Assembly (NCBI GenBank): GCA_017306245.1
Contig: JAFKIY010000009.1
Span: forward strand, 1-59,679
DNA length: 59,679 nucleotides
Reading direction: 5' to 3'
DNA from: Micrococcales bacterium
GTDB taxonomy: Bacteria > Actinomycetota > Actinomycetes > Actinomycetales > Microbacteriaceae
The notes beneath the pieces are model-generated. The model saw nothing but the letters and a program-made list of their open reading frames with translations. It made no database searches and was not told the DNA's origin. Below, one piece after another: positions 28,034-38,803 of this stretch. Position 1 is the first letter of the stretch; each line of letters opens with the position of its first letter. The translations under genes were made by a program, and so were the position numbers.

Positions 28034-28096
28034 CCGCGAGTGTGCACTTGTGGTCGTTTTCAGGGCGCGAGAACAGCCACAAGTGCACACTCGCGG
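28034..28096. repeat. Small inverted-repeat element C (63 bp)
   Basis: Perfect 20-bp arms CCGCGAGTGTGCACTTGTGG and CCACAAGTGCACACTCGCGG flank a 23-nt spacer. It separates the DUF2975 gene from its XRE partner, ending 19 bp before the XRE start. It could act as a transcription attenuator between the two genes. An 18/20 match to one arm lies in the ROK kinase gene (3202-3221). Confidence 0.8.
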
Positions 28097-28114
28097 GGAT
28101 TTTGGGGGGCGAGG

Positions 28115-28345
28115 ATGACAGAGGAGGTTGAGATCACCGGCATCCGGTGCCGGCTCGGCGAGCTGCTCGAGGAGCGCGGGACGACGCTCACCCGGCTCGC
28201 CGAGCTTGTGGACTTGAGCATCGTGAACCTCTCCGTGCTCAAGAACGATCGGGCGCGCGCCATCCGGTTCTCGACGCTGCGGGCGATTTGCGAGGCGCTC
28301 GAGTGCGAAGTAGGCGACTTGCTCGTGCTCGCGCCCGGCGACTGA
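28115..28345 (+). CDS. YozG-type XRE/Cro-C1 transcriptional regulator
   Basis: A 76-aa single-domain HTH: RCRLGELLEERGTTLTRLAE, then LSIVNLSVLKNDRARAIRFS and TLRAICEALECEVGDLLVL. This is the small HTH_26 type that normally accompanies DUF2975 membrane proteins. A purine-rich GGGGGGCGAGG precedes the ATG. Predicted to repress the pair. Confidence 0.9.
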   Translation: MTEEVEITGIRCRLGELLEERGTTLTRLAELVDLSIVNLSVLKNDRARAIRFSTLRAICEALECEVGDLLVLAPGD

Positions 28346-28442
28346 CCCTGCACACTGCCGGATCTCGTCGCTTGTCCACCGCGAGCAGACTTGCTCATGC
28401 CGTTGCACGTCCAACACGTCAGGGTTGAAGTGAAATCATCGA

Positions 28443-28472
28443 TTGCATGCACATTGCCACTATCGCATGCAA
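28443..28472. promoter_or_regulatory. Inverted repeat upstream of vapBC, likely autoregulatory operator
   Basis: TTGCATGC (28443-28450) and GCATGCAA (28465-28472) form an exact inverted repeat 18 bp upstream of the antitoxin ATG. VapBC operons are usually autorepressed by binding such repeats. Confidence 0.6.
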
Positions 28473-28489
28473 ACGCTTACACTCGAACC

Positions 28490-28753
28490 ATGGGAGTCAC
28501 AGTGCAAGTTCGCGATCTCGATGCCGACGTGCAGGAAAGATTGCGCAAAGCCGCGGCGCAGGAAGGCCTTTCGCTTTCTGCGTTCCTGCGCCGGGAACTG
28601 ACCGAGCTCGCGCGCGACCTGGAAGTGCGCGAGCGGGCCGGGCAGGAAACGACCCTCCAGGCAATGCTGGGGGGACCGCTTCCTGGCCTCGACCACATCA
28701 GCACACTGGAGATCGTTGACATCATCCACGAAGGCAGGAGTGAACGTCTGTGA
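28490..28753 (+). CDS. VapB/FitA-type ribbon-helix-helix antitoxin
   Basis: An 87-aa protein with an N-terminal RHH DNA-binding segment (VQVRDLDADVQERLRKAAAQ, then GLSLSAFLRRELTELA) and a C-terminal tail that should bind the toxin. Its stop overlaps the GTG start of the PIN gene by 4 nt. The inverted repeat upstream is its probable target. Confidence 0.85.
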   Translation: MGVTVQVRDLDADVQERLRKAAAQEGLSLSAFLRRELTELARDLEVRERAGQETTLQAMLGGPLPGLDHISTLEIVDIIHEGRSERL

Positions 28754-29133
28754 ATCTCGTCATCGACTGCTCAGCCGTCATCGCGACCCTCCGAAGCGGG
28801 TCGCCGCCCTTACCCCTCTTGCGTTCACACCTGTATGCGCCGGAACTCATTGACATCGAATACGTGAGCACGCTCCGTCGTTTCGTCAGCAGAAAGGAGC
28901 TCACGGCGGCACTCGCCTTCGCTCACCTGGACCACTGGATGTCGATGCCCATTCGCCGCTGTCGACACCGACCAGGAGTATTGCGAATGTGGGAGTTGCG
29001 GGACAACATCAGCGCCTACGACGCCGCATACGTCGCGCTAGCCGAGCGGCTTGGCGTGCCCCTCGTAACGGCCGACCGACGGCTCGCATGCGCAGCATCC
29101 GCTTACTGCGAGGTCATCACGACGGGCGGCTGA
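28750..29133 (+). CDS. VapC-family PIN-domain toxin
   Basis: A 127-aa PIN-domain ribonuclease with conserved acids: D6 in MNLVIDCSAVI, E37 in IDIEYVSTLRR, D near 93 in NISAYDAAYVALAERLG and D in VTADRRLA. It should cleave RNA unless held by the antitoxin encoded just upstream. Start GTG overlaps the antitoxin stop. All acidic positions appear intact. Confidence 0.88.
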   Translation: MNLVIDCSAVIATLRSGSPPLPLLRSHLYAPELIDIEYVSTLRRFVSRKELTAALAFAHLDHWMSMPIRRCRHRPGVLRMWELRDNISAYDAAYVALAERLGVPLVTADRRLACAASAYCEVITTGG

Positions 29134-29146
29134 CCCGCGAACGGGT

Positions 29147-29626
29147 TCAACCCAGCTCGCCGGCCGCGATGAGCGCATCGAGCCGCTCGAAGTTCTCGTC
29201 CATGCCGCTGTCCATGTCGGAGAGCATGTCGTCGCGGTCGGCAAGCGTCGGGAACAGCGAGAGCCCTTCGAGCCGGCAGCGTCCGCCGTCCAGGTCGACG
29301 AAGTTCAGGATCTCCAGATTCGGATGCTCCGGGTGCCCCTCGAACTCGAACGTCATCACGATGCGGCGCGGCTCCGTCACCTCATGGAACGCACCATGGC
29401 ACCCCCACTCCCCGCCGCCGCCCGCCACCACGTAGCTCCAGGCTCCGCCGGAGCGAGCATCCCACTCGCGCATCCGCACCTCGGTGCCAGCGGGACCGGT
29501 CCACTTCGCGACGAGGTCAGCCTCGGTGTGTGCACGAAACACGAGTGCGGCCGGCGCCTCGAATTCGCGAGTGAAGGAAATGGTCTGCTCGCCGGGGAGG
29601 GCGGTGACAACGCGCTTGCTGGCCAT
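29147..29626 (-). CDS. SRPBCC/AHSA1-domain protein
   Basis: A 159-aa protein of the AHSA1/START-like family: ISFTREFEAPAALVFRAHTE, then DLVAKWTGPAGTEVRMREWD and GGAWSYVV, with a C-terminal MDSGMDENFERLDALIA. Family members bind small hydrophobic ligands. It starts right after the ArsR gene, the usual ArsR-AHSA1 pairing. The ligand cannot be told. Confidence 0.9.
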   Translation of the reverse strand: MASKRVVTALPGEQTISFTREFEAPAALVFRAHTEADLVAKWTGPAGTEVRMREWDARSGGAWSYVVAGGGGEWGCHGAFHEVTEPRRIVMTFEFEGHPEHPNLEILNFVDLDGGRCRLEGLSLFPTLADRDDMLSDMDSGMDENFERLDALIAAGELG

Positions 29627-29986
29627 TCAGGTCTCCTTGAGTTCTTCGAGAACGGCATCCAGCCGCTCATATCGCGATTCGAGGCGCGCACGGTGCGCGT
29701 CGAGCCAATCGGCGGTGCGAATGAGGGATGCCGCCTCCAGGTGCACCGGACGCGACTGGGCGACCCTGCTCCGCGAGACGACGCCGGCAGCCTCGAGCAC
29801 CTTGATGTGCCGGGAGACCGCCTGCAGCGAGATCGGGAACAGCGCAGCCAACTCGTTGACCGTCGCGTCGCCTTCCGTGAGCCGCTCGACGATGAGCTGG
29901 CGCACCGGGTCTCCGAGCGCCGCGAACGTCTCCACGAGTTCGCGTGTCCCCGCCTCAACCACCGTCTCGACCGCTGCCACGACCAT
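29627..29986 (-). CDS. ArsR-family transcriptional regulator
   Basis: A 119-aa winged-helix regulator: TFAALGDPVRQLIVERLTEG, ATVNELAALFPISLQAVSRH and IKVLEAAGVVSRSRVAQSRP. It has no Cys metal site, consistent with the non-metal ArsR group that pairs with AHSA1 proteins. Start at 29986 (MVVAAVETVV), immediately upstream of the AHSA1 gene. Confidence 0.9.
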   Translation of the reverse strand: MVVAAVETVVEAGTRELVETFAALGDPVRQLIVERLTEGDATVNELAALFPISLQAVSRHIKVLEAAGVVSRSRVAQSRPVHLEAASLIRTADWLDAHRARLESRYERLDAVLEELKET

Positions 29987-30050
29987 CCACTTCCGTATTC
30001 TACCGTTTGGTTGAATACACTGTATGTCCGGACGCCCCTCACCGCAACCA

Positions 30051-30139
30051 TTCACTGTTCTGCAGGACATCCGCCCTCGCGTCCGCATTTATCCAGCATC
30101 CAGCCCGCTCCGCGCGTGGATGTCCTGCACAACAGTGAA
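30051..30139. repeat. Small inverted-repeat element D (89 bp)
   Basis: Arms TTCACTGTTCTGCAGGACAT+CC and GGATGTCCTGCACAACAGTG+AA pair at 21 of 22 positions around 45 bp. It lies between the divergent ArsR and pirin genes. Architecture matches elements A-C. Confidence 0.8.
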
Positions 30140-30188
30140 CAGCAGGTGGTCACTGCGGCTCCGCAGCCTGACGGCTAGCCTTGCGGGT

Positions 30189-31166
30189 ATGAGCAACCTC
30201 GAAGCGGAGCCGCGCGAACTGGTGTGCGAACCCGCCCCCTCCGGCCGGAGCGAAGTCGAACTGCTGGAATCTCGGGATGTGCCGCTCGGCGGGCCCCGCG
30301 CCATGACGGTGCGCCGCACCCTCCCGCAACGCGGACGCTCGCTCATCGGAGCGTGGTGCTTCTGCGACCACTACGGGCCGGATGATGTGGCCGCGACGCG
30401 CGGGATGGTCGTGCCGCCGCATCCGCACACGAGCCTGCAAACCGTGAGCTGGCTGTTCTCCGGCGAGATCGAGCACCGTGACTCGACGGGGGCGCACGCG
30501 TTCGTGCGGCCGGGCGAACTCAACCTCATGACGGCGGGCGCCGGCATCCAACACTCCGAAGTGTCAACCCCGGCAACGACGATCCTGCACGGCGTTCAGC
30601 TATGGACCGCGCTTCCTGAATCCGCCCGACACACGGCGCCGAAATTCGAGCGATTCATCCCCGACGTGTTCGACCACGAGGGCGCGAGCGTGCGCGTGTT
30701 CCTCGGCGGCCTGCTCGGGCACGAATCCACGGCGAGCGCATTCACGCCGATCGTGGGCGCCGAATTCACGGTTCCGGCAAACACGTCGATCACGGTCCCG
30801 GTCGACCCGTCCTTCGAGCACGGCGTCCTCGTGGATGTCGGCTCGATCAGGCTCGACGGCACCGTCATCCCGCTCGCGAACATCGGCTACCTCGCGCCGG
30901 GCGCAACCCAGCTGGAACTTGTGACGGGAGACGAACCGGCCCGCATCGTCCTGCTCGGCGGCGAACCGTTCGGCGAGTCGATCGTCATGTGGTGGAACTT
31001 CATCGGCCGCAGCCACGACGAGATCGTCGCATCCCGCACGCAATGGATGGCGGACGTGATCGACGGCGGCGACGCCAGCGGGCCGTTCGGCCGGGTGAAC
31101 GGCTACAATGGCAGGCCGCTCCCCGCGCCGACCCTGCCGCTCGGGCGGCTCCGCCCGCGAGCCTGA
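30189..31166 (+). CDS. Pirin-family bicupin protein
   Basis: A 325-aa pirin: GAWCFCDHYGPDDVAATRGM, the metal-binding PPHPHTSLQTVSWLFSGEIE with two His, and GAGIQHSEVS, followed by a second cupin-like half (FGESIVMWWNFIGRSHDEIV). Pirins bind Fe(II) or Zn; some have quercetinase activity. The ATG at 30189 is chosen for the conserved length. Confidence 0.93.
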   Translation: MSNLEAEPRELVCEPAPSGRSEVELLESRDVPLGGPRAMTVRRTLPQRGRSLIGAWCFCDHYGPDDVAATRGMVVPPHPHTSLQTVSWLFSGEIEHRDSTGAHAFVRPGELNLMTAGAGIQHSEVSTPATTILHGVQLWTALPESARHTAPKFERFIPDVFDHEGASVRVFLGGLLGHESTASAFTPIVGAEFTVPANTSITVPVDPSFEHGVLVDVGSIRLDGTVIPLANIGYLAPGATQLELVTGDEPARIVLLGGEPFGESIVMWWNFIGRSHDEIVASRTQWMADVIDGGDASGPFGRVNGYNGRPLPAPTLPLGRLRPRA

Positions 31167-31176
31167 ACGCCAAGCG

Positions 31177-31219
31177 AACCGGCCCCCTCCCCGCTTTCAG
31201 CGCCAGGAGAGGGCCGGTT
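31177..31219. terminator. Bidirectional terminator between pirin and nuclease genes
   Basis: Arms AACCGGCCCCCTCC and GGAGAGGGCCGGTT pair with one mismatch around a 15-nt loop, between the 3' ends of two convergent genes. No U-tract longer than TT follows, so efficiency is uncertain. Confidence 0.6.
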
Positions 31220-31228
31220 GCGTCCGTG

Positions 31229-34200
31229 CTAGAACAGGATCCAGAGGACCCGGTAGTTGCTCGTCGAACCCACCGTCGTATTCAGATCGGCGGGAACGAA
31301 CTCGGCCCTCACGAAGTAGAGCCCGCTGCTCAGCTTCGGCAGCGCCGCGCTCACCTCCCCGTTGTCGGCCGCCGTCACGGGCACGGTCACGGTGTTGGCC
31401 CCGTTCACCGTGATCGTGACGGTGCCGGTCGGCGGTTCGGCGGCATCCGTCGTCACCGTCACGGTCGCAGTCGTTGTCCTCCACGAGAACCCGATCACCC
31501 GGTTGAGTTTGAGGTGCGTCGACGTCGTGGCCTTGACCGCGGCCTCCACGCTGATCGGCACTCGCACGATGGTCCCGGATGGCGCTGCCGTCATCACGAG
31601 CGTTCCCGACCCGCTCGCATCCGTCGGGACGGTGAACGTCACCGCCGCGGAACCTCCCGACACCGGCACGGTGCCGAGCACAGCCGAACTGCCGTCCCAC
31701 GTGAGCGTCAGCTCGGTGTTCGCCGGGCTGCCCAGAGACGTGAGGTCGAGCTTCGACACGTTCAGCGACACCGTGTCACCGGGCGCTACCGGGCCGGCCG
31801 TCACATCCGTGACCTGTGCCGCGTGCCTCGCGAAGTTCGGCGACAGCGGGCTGTTGTTCGTGATGTAGTCGATCCAGGCATCGCGATCCACGAGACCGGA
31901 ATCCCGAGTGTTCGTTCCGTTCCGGAACTCCCAGAAGTTGTCGCCGCCCTGGAGGAGGAAGCTGAACGACCCGATGCGGTATTCGCGCGACATGTCGATC
32001 GGCGCGCCATCGATATAGATCGCTGTCACCCGGTCATCCATGGCCCGGTTCGGGTCGTAGGTGTAGCTGACGTTGTCGCTCAGCCCCAGGTTCAGGAACG
32101 TTCGACCAGAGGTGAACGGCACGCCGTTGATGTCGCGCTGCCACTGCTGTTCGAGGATCGTCTTGAACTGGGCGCCGGTGAGCGTCGTCGTCCACAGGTT
32201 GTTCAGGAATGGCAGCACCGCGTTCGCTTCCGCGTACGTGATGACGCCATCTGCGCCATACAGAAGGTCGGCGCGCAAACCGCCCGGGTTCACGATCCCG
32301 ATCTCCGCTCCGCCGCGGTCCGCGCTTCCCAGCGAGGCGACGAGCGAGTTCGCGACCAGGTTTCCGATCGTGGACTCCGAACCGCGGTCCTCACTGCCGC
32401 CGATGAACGCGCGGGAGATGTCGTCCGTGACCGAGCCCACCGGGACGTTTCCGATGATGGCGGCCTCGGCGAGCGCCGCGTCGACGATGGTCTTAACCTC
32501 CGCTACCCGCGGGTAGGTGGCGATCAGCGTCGCGTCGTCGACGGTGGTGCGCGGGACGTTGCGCATCGTGTAACCGGTCACTTCGTCGGTGGCCGTGTCG
32601 AAGGTGAGAACGACCTGGCCGATGTTCGCGCCGTAGCTGCCGGTCTGCAGCACGGGGCGGGTCTTCGTCGGGTCGCCGGGGATGGGCGCATCCCACGCGT
32701 ACGCCTGGTGCGTGTGGCCCGTGAACAGCACGTCGACGAGGGAGGACGTGTTGTTCACGATCTCCGCAAACGCGCCGCCGAGGGCGAGCTGGTTCTCCAG
32801 CGTGCCGCCCGCCGCAGTGCCCTGGCCTGCACCTTCGTGGTACTCGGCGATGAGCACGTCGGCTTCGCCGTTCGTGAGGTCACCGTCGGAGAGCTGAGCC
32901 GCAACGCGGTTGACCGCCGCCACCGGGTCGCCGAAGTCGAGCATCGAGATGCCGCTCTGCGTCACGAGGCTCGGCGTCTCTTCGGTGACGGCCCCGATCA
33001 CACCGACTTTCACGCCGTCGATGTCGACGATCACGTACTCCGGCAGCGCCGGGTTCGTGGTGCCTTTGAAGTAGACGTTCGCGCCCAGGTAGTCCCAGTT
33101 GGTCCACGAGGCGATGTCGCCGGTGAGGTCCGGATATCCGGTGTCGAATTCGTGGTTGCCGACTGACGACTCCAGCATGAGCGCGTTCAGCACGTCGATC
33201 GTCGGCTTGTCGCGCTGGCTCGACGAGGCGAACAGCGACGCGCCGATGTTGTCGCCGGCGGAACCGAGCAGCGTGTTCGCGTCGCCGTACTCGGCACGCA
33301 ACTGCTCGATGGTTCCGGCGAACTTCACCGTGTTGCCGTCGATCCGACCGTGGAAGTCGTTGATGTTCAGCAGGTTCAGGTCGACCGTCGTGTCCGGCGT
33401 GAGATTCAGACCGAGGATGAGCGGGTCATGGTCGGATGCCCGGTACATGTCGGGCCGGTAGAAGTCCGTGACGTTGTTGTTGTACCGGCTGTACTCGAGC
33501 GCGACGGACTCCGGCGAGTTGATGTTCCAGATGTCGACCAGGTTCACCGCCTGGTTGGCTGCCGGGGAGGCCAGCACGTGGTCGAGGGATCCGACCGCAC
33601 CGCCGAAGGAGTACGTGTACTTGCCCGTCTTCGACCCCTGGTCGATGTAGCCCGCATCGGTGAGGACCTTGATCGGGTCCTCCATCGTGTACGCGTTGAA
33701 GTCGCCCATGAGGAACACCTTGTCGGTGCCGGCGTTCGTCGACATCGCGTTCGCGAAGTCGAGGAGCGCGGTGGCCTGCGCGACGCGCGACGCGTTCGAG
33801 CTGCCCTGACCGTCGTTCTGGTCGGTGTCGCCGGGCAGCGGCCCGGCCGAGCCCTTCGACTTGAAGTGGTTCGCGATGGCCAGGAACTTGTCGGCATCCG
33901 GCGCACCCTTCGCCTTGAAGGCCTGGGCGAGCGGATCGCGAGCGTTGTCGAAAGCCGGCGAGCCGATCAGGATGGTGGAATCCCCGACGGTCTCCGCTGT
34001 GGCGTTCTTGTAGATGAACGCCGTGCGGATGACGTCCTCGGTTGCCGGCAGCACCGCTGGCGACGGCACCGCAGACCAGACTGCGCTTCCGGCATGAGCG
34101 TTGAGCGCCGCGACGAGGGAGTTCAAGGCCGCGTCGCGGTCGGTGCCGCCACCCGCCGTTGCGGTCGACGCTTCGATCTCTTCGAGCGCGACGACATCCG

Positions 34201-35899
34201 CGTTCAGCGCCGTGATCGCGGCGACGATCTTGTCCTGCTGGCGTTGCAGGCTCGCTGCATCCCACGCCCCGCGCGGGCCATTGGAGACCGAGCAGGATCT
34301 CGTGGTGATCCCGTTGCCCGCCCGGTCCGTGTATGCGGTGCAGCCGGCGACATCGGATCCGAGCGTCGTGAAGTAGTTGAGCACGTTGAACGTGGCGAGC
34401 TTCAGTTCACCGCCGACATCCTGCGGAGTGGCTTCCCGCGTGTTCTCGAACGTCACCGGCTGCACCGAGGCAGCGTTTGCGACGGTGAGTTGCTGGGTGG
34501 GCTGGAACTTCCACTTGCCGTTGCGGAAGTCGAAGATGATCGGCGACGTGAAGGTCACCGCTTCGCCCACCCGCACCGGGTTGTCATTGGAGAGGTACGG
34601 GACCGGCGTGCCTTGGTTCGCCGAACTCAGGAAGTTCGTGGTCGCGCCATCGTCGAGGGTCACCGAAATGTTGTTGTTGGCGGCGAGCGCTGCAGCGTAT
34701 GCTGCGACGCCCGGTGCGGCAACCTCGGTCGGCTGCAGGAGAGGCGAGGTGCCGGCGGCGAGCAGGATTTCCGCGTACTGGTTCGTGGTGTACGTGTCGG
34801 ACACCGTGTAGTCGCCCTGCGGGGCGAGGAGCATTCCCTCAAGCGCTTCCCTGGTCGTCTCGCTTGTGGGCCAGTTCACGGTCGCCGGGATGACCGGGGC
34901 GACCGCGTCGCTGAGCACCGTCACGCTGGAGGCGTCGGTCGGGACGATCTGGGTCAGTCCGTAGTATTCGCTGATCGAACCGGCTACTTCGATGTAGTCG
35001 CCGACGGTGACGTGGTTGACCGTTCCGGTTCCGGCGGAGTACACGAAGAGGCCGTCGGATGCGGTGTGGGTGCCCAGGTCGATCCCGCCGCCGGTGCCCG
35101 GCGTCTGGATGTAGTAGCCGTTGAAGCCGCCCGTCGGGTAGACGGCCGTGACGATGCCCTTCGTTGTGAGGGTGTCATCGCCGACGAACGGGCTCGCGTC
35201 GCCCGTGCCCTGGATCTCCTCGATAGTCTTGAATCCGAGGTCCACGGGTGCCGGCGGCACGTATCCGGAGGGCGTCGGAGTCGGGGCGGCGGTGCTGAAG
35301 TCGGCCGAGTTGTCGTCGGTGTCGGCGCCGTTCGTGCGGTTGATCGACGTCGACACGGAGGCTGCGGGTGCCGCGGCCGTTTCGTAGCTGTTGGCTGTGC
35401 CGTAGCCGACGAGGTCGATGACTCCGGCTGCTCCCGCCACGTCGCCCGTGCCCGGGTTCAGCGCGGTCGTCTGGTTGGCGAGGATGACGAGTCCGCCGGC
35501 CCCCGCGAAGTTGAGGGTGTTGTCCGACTGATCCGGGGTCGGCAGCGCGGCGCCATTGCCCGCGTTCGACCCGCCGCCGACCAGGTAGGTTCCGTGCGCC
35601 GGGATCACACCGGTAAGCGGTACCACCGAGGTGGGGTCGCCCGTGCCTGTCCTGGACCGGTACTGCAGGGACATGCCGCTGAGCGGGATATCCACCGCAG
35701 TCGGGTTGTACAGTTCGACGAATTTGTTGACGTAGCTCGCGCCCGAACTGCCGCCGTTCATGTACAGCTCATTGATCACCACCCCCGTGCCTGCGGTGTT
35801 CGCCTGGGCCGGTATCGCCGCGAGCGGTGCGGCTACGAGGACTAGTCCGAGAAGTGAGGCAAATGCTGACTTCAGGCTTTTGCGGGGAGTGTGCGACAT
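31229..35899 (-). CDS. Secreted ExeM/NucH-like nuclease fused to a 5'-nucleotidase
   Basis: A 1556-aa exported enzyme. The ATG at 35899 follows AGGAG; a signal peptide (SLKSAFASLLGLVLVAAPLA, then AIPAQA) precedes a lamin-tail-like domain (VVINELYMNGGSSGASYVNK). An ExeM-type endonuclease/exonuclease/phosphatase domain follows around residues 500-850 (LKLATFNVLNYFTTLG, VVALEEIE, VFLMGDFNAYTMEDP, YRASDHDPLILGLNL). Then comes a UshA-type metallophosphatase (LLNINDFHGRIDG, ESSVGNHEFDTGYPDL, VLFTGHTHQAYAWD) with its C-domain, and a C-terminal Ig-like repeat. It would break extracellular DNA into nucleotides and remove phosphate. No sortase or anchor motif is seen. Confidence 0.92.
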   Translation of the reverse strand: MSHTPRKSLKSAFASLLGLVLVAAPLAAIPAQANTAGTGVVINELYMNGGSSGASYVNKFVELYNPTAVDIPLSGMSLQYRSRTGTGDPTSVVPLTGVIPAHGTYLVGGGSNAGNGAALPTPDQSDNTLNFAGAGGLVILANQTTALNPGTGDVAGAAGVIDLVGYGTANSYETAAAPAASVSTSINRTNGADTDDNSADFSTAAPTPTPSGYVPPAPVDLGFKTIEEIQGTGDASPFVGDDTLTTKGIVTAVYPTGGFNGYYIQTPGTGGGIDLGTHTASDGLFVYSAGTGTVNHVTVGDYIEVAGSISEYYGLTQIVPTDASSVTVLSDAVAPVIPATVNWPTSETTREALEGMLLAPQGDYTVSDTYTTNQYAEILLAAGTSPLLQPTEVAAPGVAAYAAALAANNNISVTLDDGATTNFLSSANQGTPVPYLSNDNPVRVGEAVTFTSPIIFDFRNGKWKFQPTQQLTVANAASVQPVTFENTREATPQDVGGELKLATFNVLNYFTTLGSDVAGCTAYTDRAGNGITTRSCSVSNGPRGAWDAASLQRQQDKIVAAITALNADVVALEEIEASTATAGGGTDRDAALNSLVAALNAHAGSAVWSAVPSPAVLPATEDVIRTAFIYKNATAETVGDSTILIGSPAFDNARDPLAQAFKAKGAPDADKFLAIANHFKSKGSAGPLPGDTDQNDGQGSSNASRVAQATALLDFANAMSTNAGTDKVFLMGDFNAYTMEDPIKVLTDAGYIDQGSKTGKYTYSFGGAVGSLDHVLASPAANQAVNLVDIWNINSPESVALEYSRYNNNVTDFYRPDMYRASDHDPLILGLNLTPDTTVDLNLLNINDFHGRIDGNTVKFAGTIEQLRAEYGDANTLLGSAGDNIGASLFASSSQRDKPTIDVLNALMLESSVGNHEFDTGYPDLTGDIASWTNWDYLGANVYFKGTTNPALPEYVIVDIDGVKVGVIGAVTEETPSLVTQSGISMLDFGDPVAAVNRVAAQLSDGDLTNGEADVLIAEYHEGAGQGTAAGGTLENQLALGGAFAEIVNNTSSLVDVLFTGHTHQAYAWDAPIPGDPTKTRPVLQTGSYGANIGQVVLTFDTATDEVTGYTMRNVPRTTVDDATLIATYPRVAEVKTIVDAALAEAAIIGNVPVGSVTDDISRAFIGGSEDRGSESTIGNLVANSLVASLGSADRGGAEIGIVNPGGLRADLLYGADGVITYAEANAVLPFLNNLWTTTLTGAQFKTILEQQWQRDINGVPFTSGRTFLNLGLSDNVSYTYDPNRAMDDRVTAIYIDGAPIDMSREYRIGSFSFLLQGGDNFWEFRNGTNTRDSGLVDRDAWIDYITNNSPLSPNFARHAAQVTDVTAGPVAPGDTVSLNVSKLDLTSLGSPANTELTLTWDGSSAVLGTVPVSGGSAAVTFTVPTDASGSGTLVMTAAPSGTIVRVPISVEAAVKATTSTHLKLNRVIGFSWRTTTATVTVTTDAAEPPTGTVTITVNGANTVTVPVTAADNGEVSAALPKLSSGLYFVRAEFVPADLNTTVGSTSNYRVLWILF

Positions 35900-36100
35900 T
35901 GGTGCTCCTGGATCGACAGTCGTCATTGACAGCGGTGCACCGAGGGTACCCCGAACGGGGGTAGACCGAAAGGAGTAGTAGCGGAGTTCTACTCCAATTG
36001 CACAAAAGAGCGCATCCGAGCAGGGTTTCTGCACTTTTGAGCAGTGCGGTTTTCGCCCCCTGAGCGCGCAGTGCGCGCGTCGTGAAGGGAGCCGGCTAAG

Positions 36101-36283
36101 TCAGTCTTTGGCGGCAGGCGGCAGCCCGAGCTTGGCCCGTTCTTCGGCCTCGATTTTCGCGTACACCTTGCGCTCAGTGCGGTCGGCGTGGATGATCGCC
36201 CGCATCACCATCCAGAAGATCAGTCCGACGAGGATGGTGGGCACGACCGAGTAGATCGCGTTCGCCCAGAATTCATGAAGCAC
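36101..36283 (-). CDS. Small single-pass membrane protein
   Basis: A 60-aa protein: MLHEFWANAIYSVVPTILVG begins a membrane helix up to FWMVMRAII, followed by a charged cytoplasmic tail (HADRTERKVYAKIEAEERAK). Similar short proteins are common next to lysS in Microbacteriaceae, from memory. Function unknown. It is 52 bp after lysS on the same strand. Confidence 0.7.
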   Translation of the reverse strand: MLHEFWANAIYSVVPTILVGLIFWMVMRAIIHADRTERKVYAKIEAEERAKLGLPPAAKD

Positions 36284-36303
36284 GCTTCAACACTACGCTG
36301 CCG

Positions 36304-36328
36304 GCTCCCTTCGAGTGCCTCAGGGAGC
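36304..36328. repeat. REP-like palindrome
   Basis: GCTCCCTTCGAGTGCCTCAG ending GGAGC is a 25-bp palindrome of the same family as those at 23212, 46685 and 46738. It lies 8 bp after lysS. Confidence 0.65.
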
Positions 36329-36335
36329 GGGGCCG

Positions 36336-37838
<1,503 letters not shown>

Positions 37839-37892
37839 GAATGCAAGTCTCCTGAGGTCCCGCCAAGTTTACCGAGAGCGCGGCACATAGCG

Positions 37893-37916
37893 GCGAAGGC
37901 CATTTCTGGCCTTCGC
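37893..37916. other. Intergenic hairpin between lysS and panC
   Basis: GCGAAGGCCA and TGGCCTTCGC form a perfect 10-bp stem with a TTTC loop. It is 54 bp upstream of the lysS start and 60 bp after panC, same strand. It lacks a U-tract, so it is an attenuator or pause-site candidate, not a clear terminator. Confidence 0.5.
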
Positions 37917-37975
37917 GTGCCGCCAGCGCCGAGCGTCGTCCCGACGGTCGGGAGCACGTCCCGAATGTAGCAAGG

Positions 37976-38799
<824 letters not shown>

Positions 38800-38803
<4 letters not shown>

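Noticed and set aside
33350..35845. 831-aa plus-strand open frame opposite the nuclease gene
   Set aside because: Arg/Val/Asp-rich shadow of the minus-strand secreted nuclease; no ribosome site or motif.
36001..36060. GCACAAAAGAGC and GCACTTTTGAGC pair as a fifth inverted-repeat element
   Set aside because: The two copies are neither clean direct nor clean inverted repeats when aligned, so the match is too weak.
37893..37916. Strong terminator for panC
   Set aside because: The stem is perfect but no U-tract follows in either direction, so it was kept only as a hairpin.
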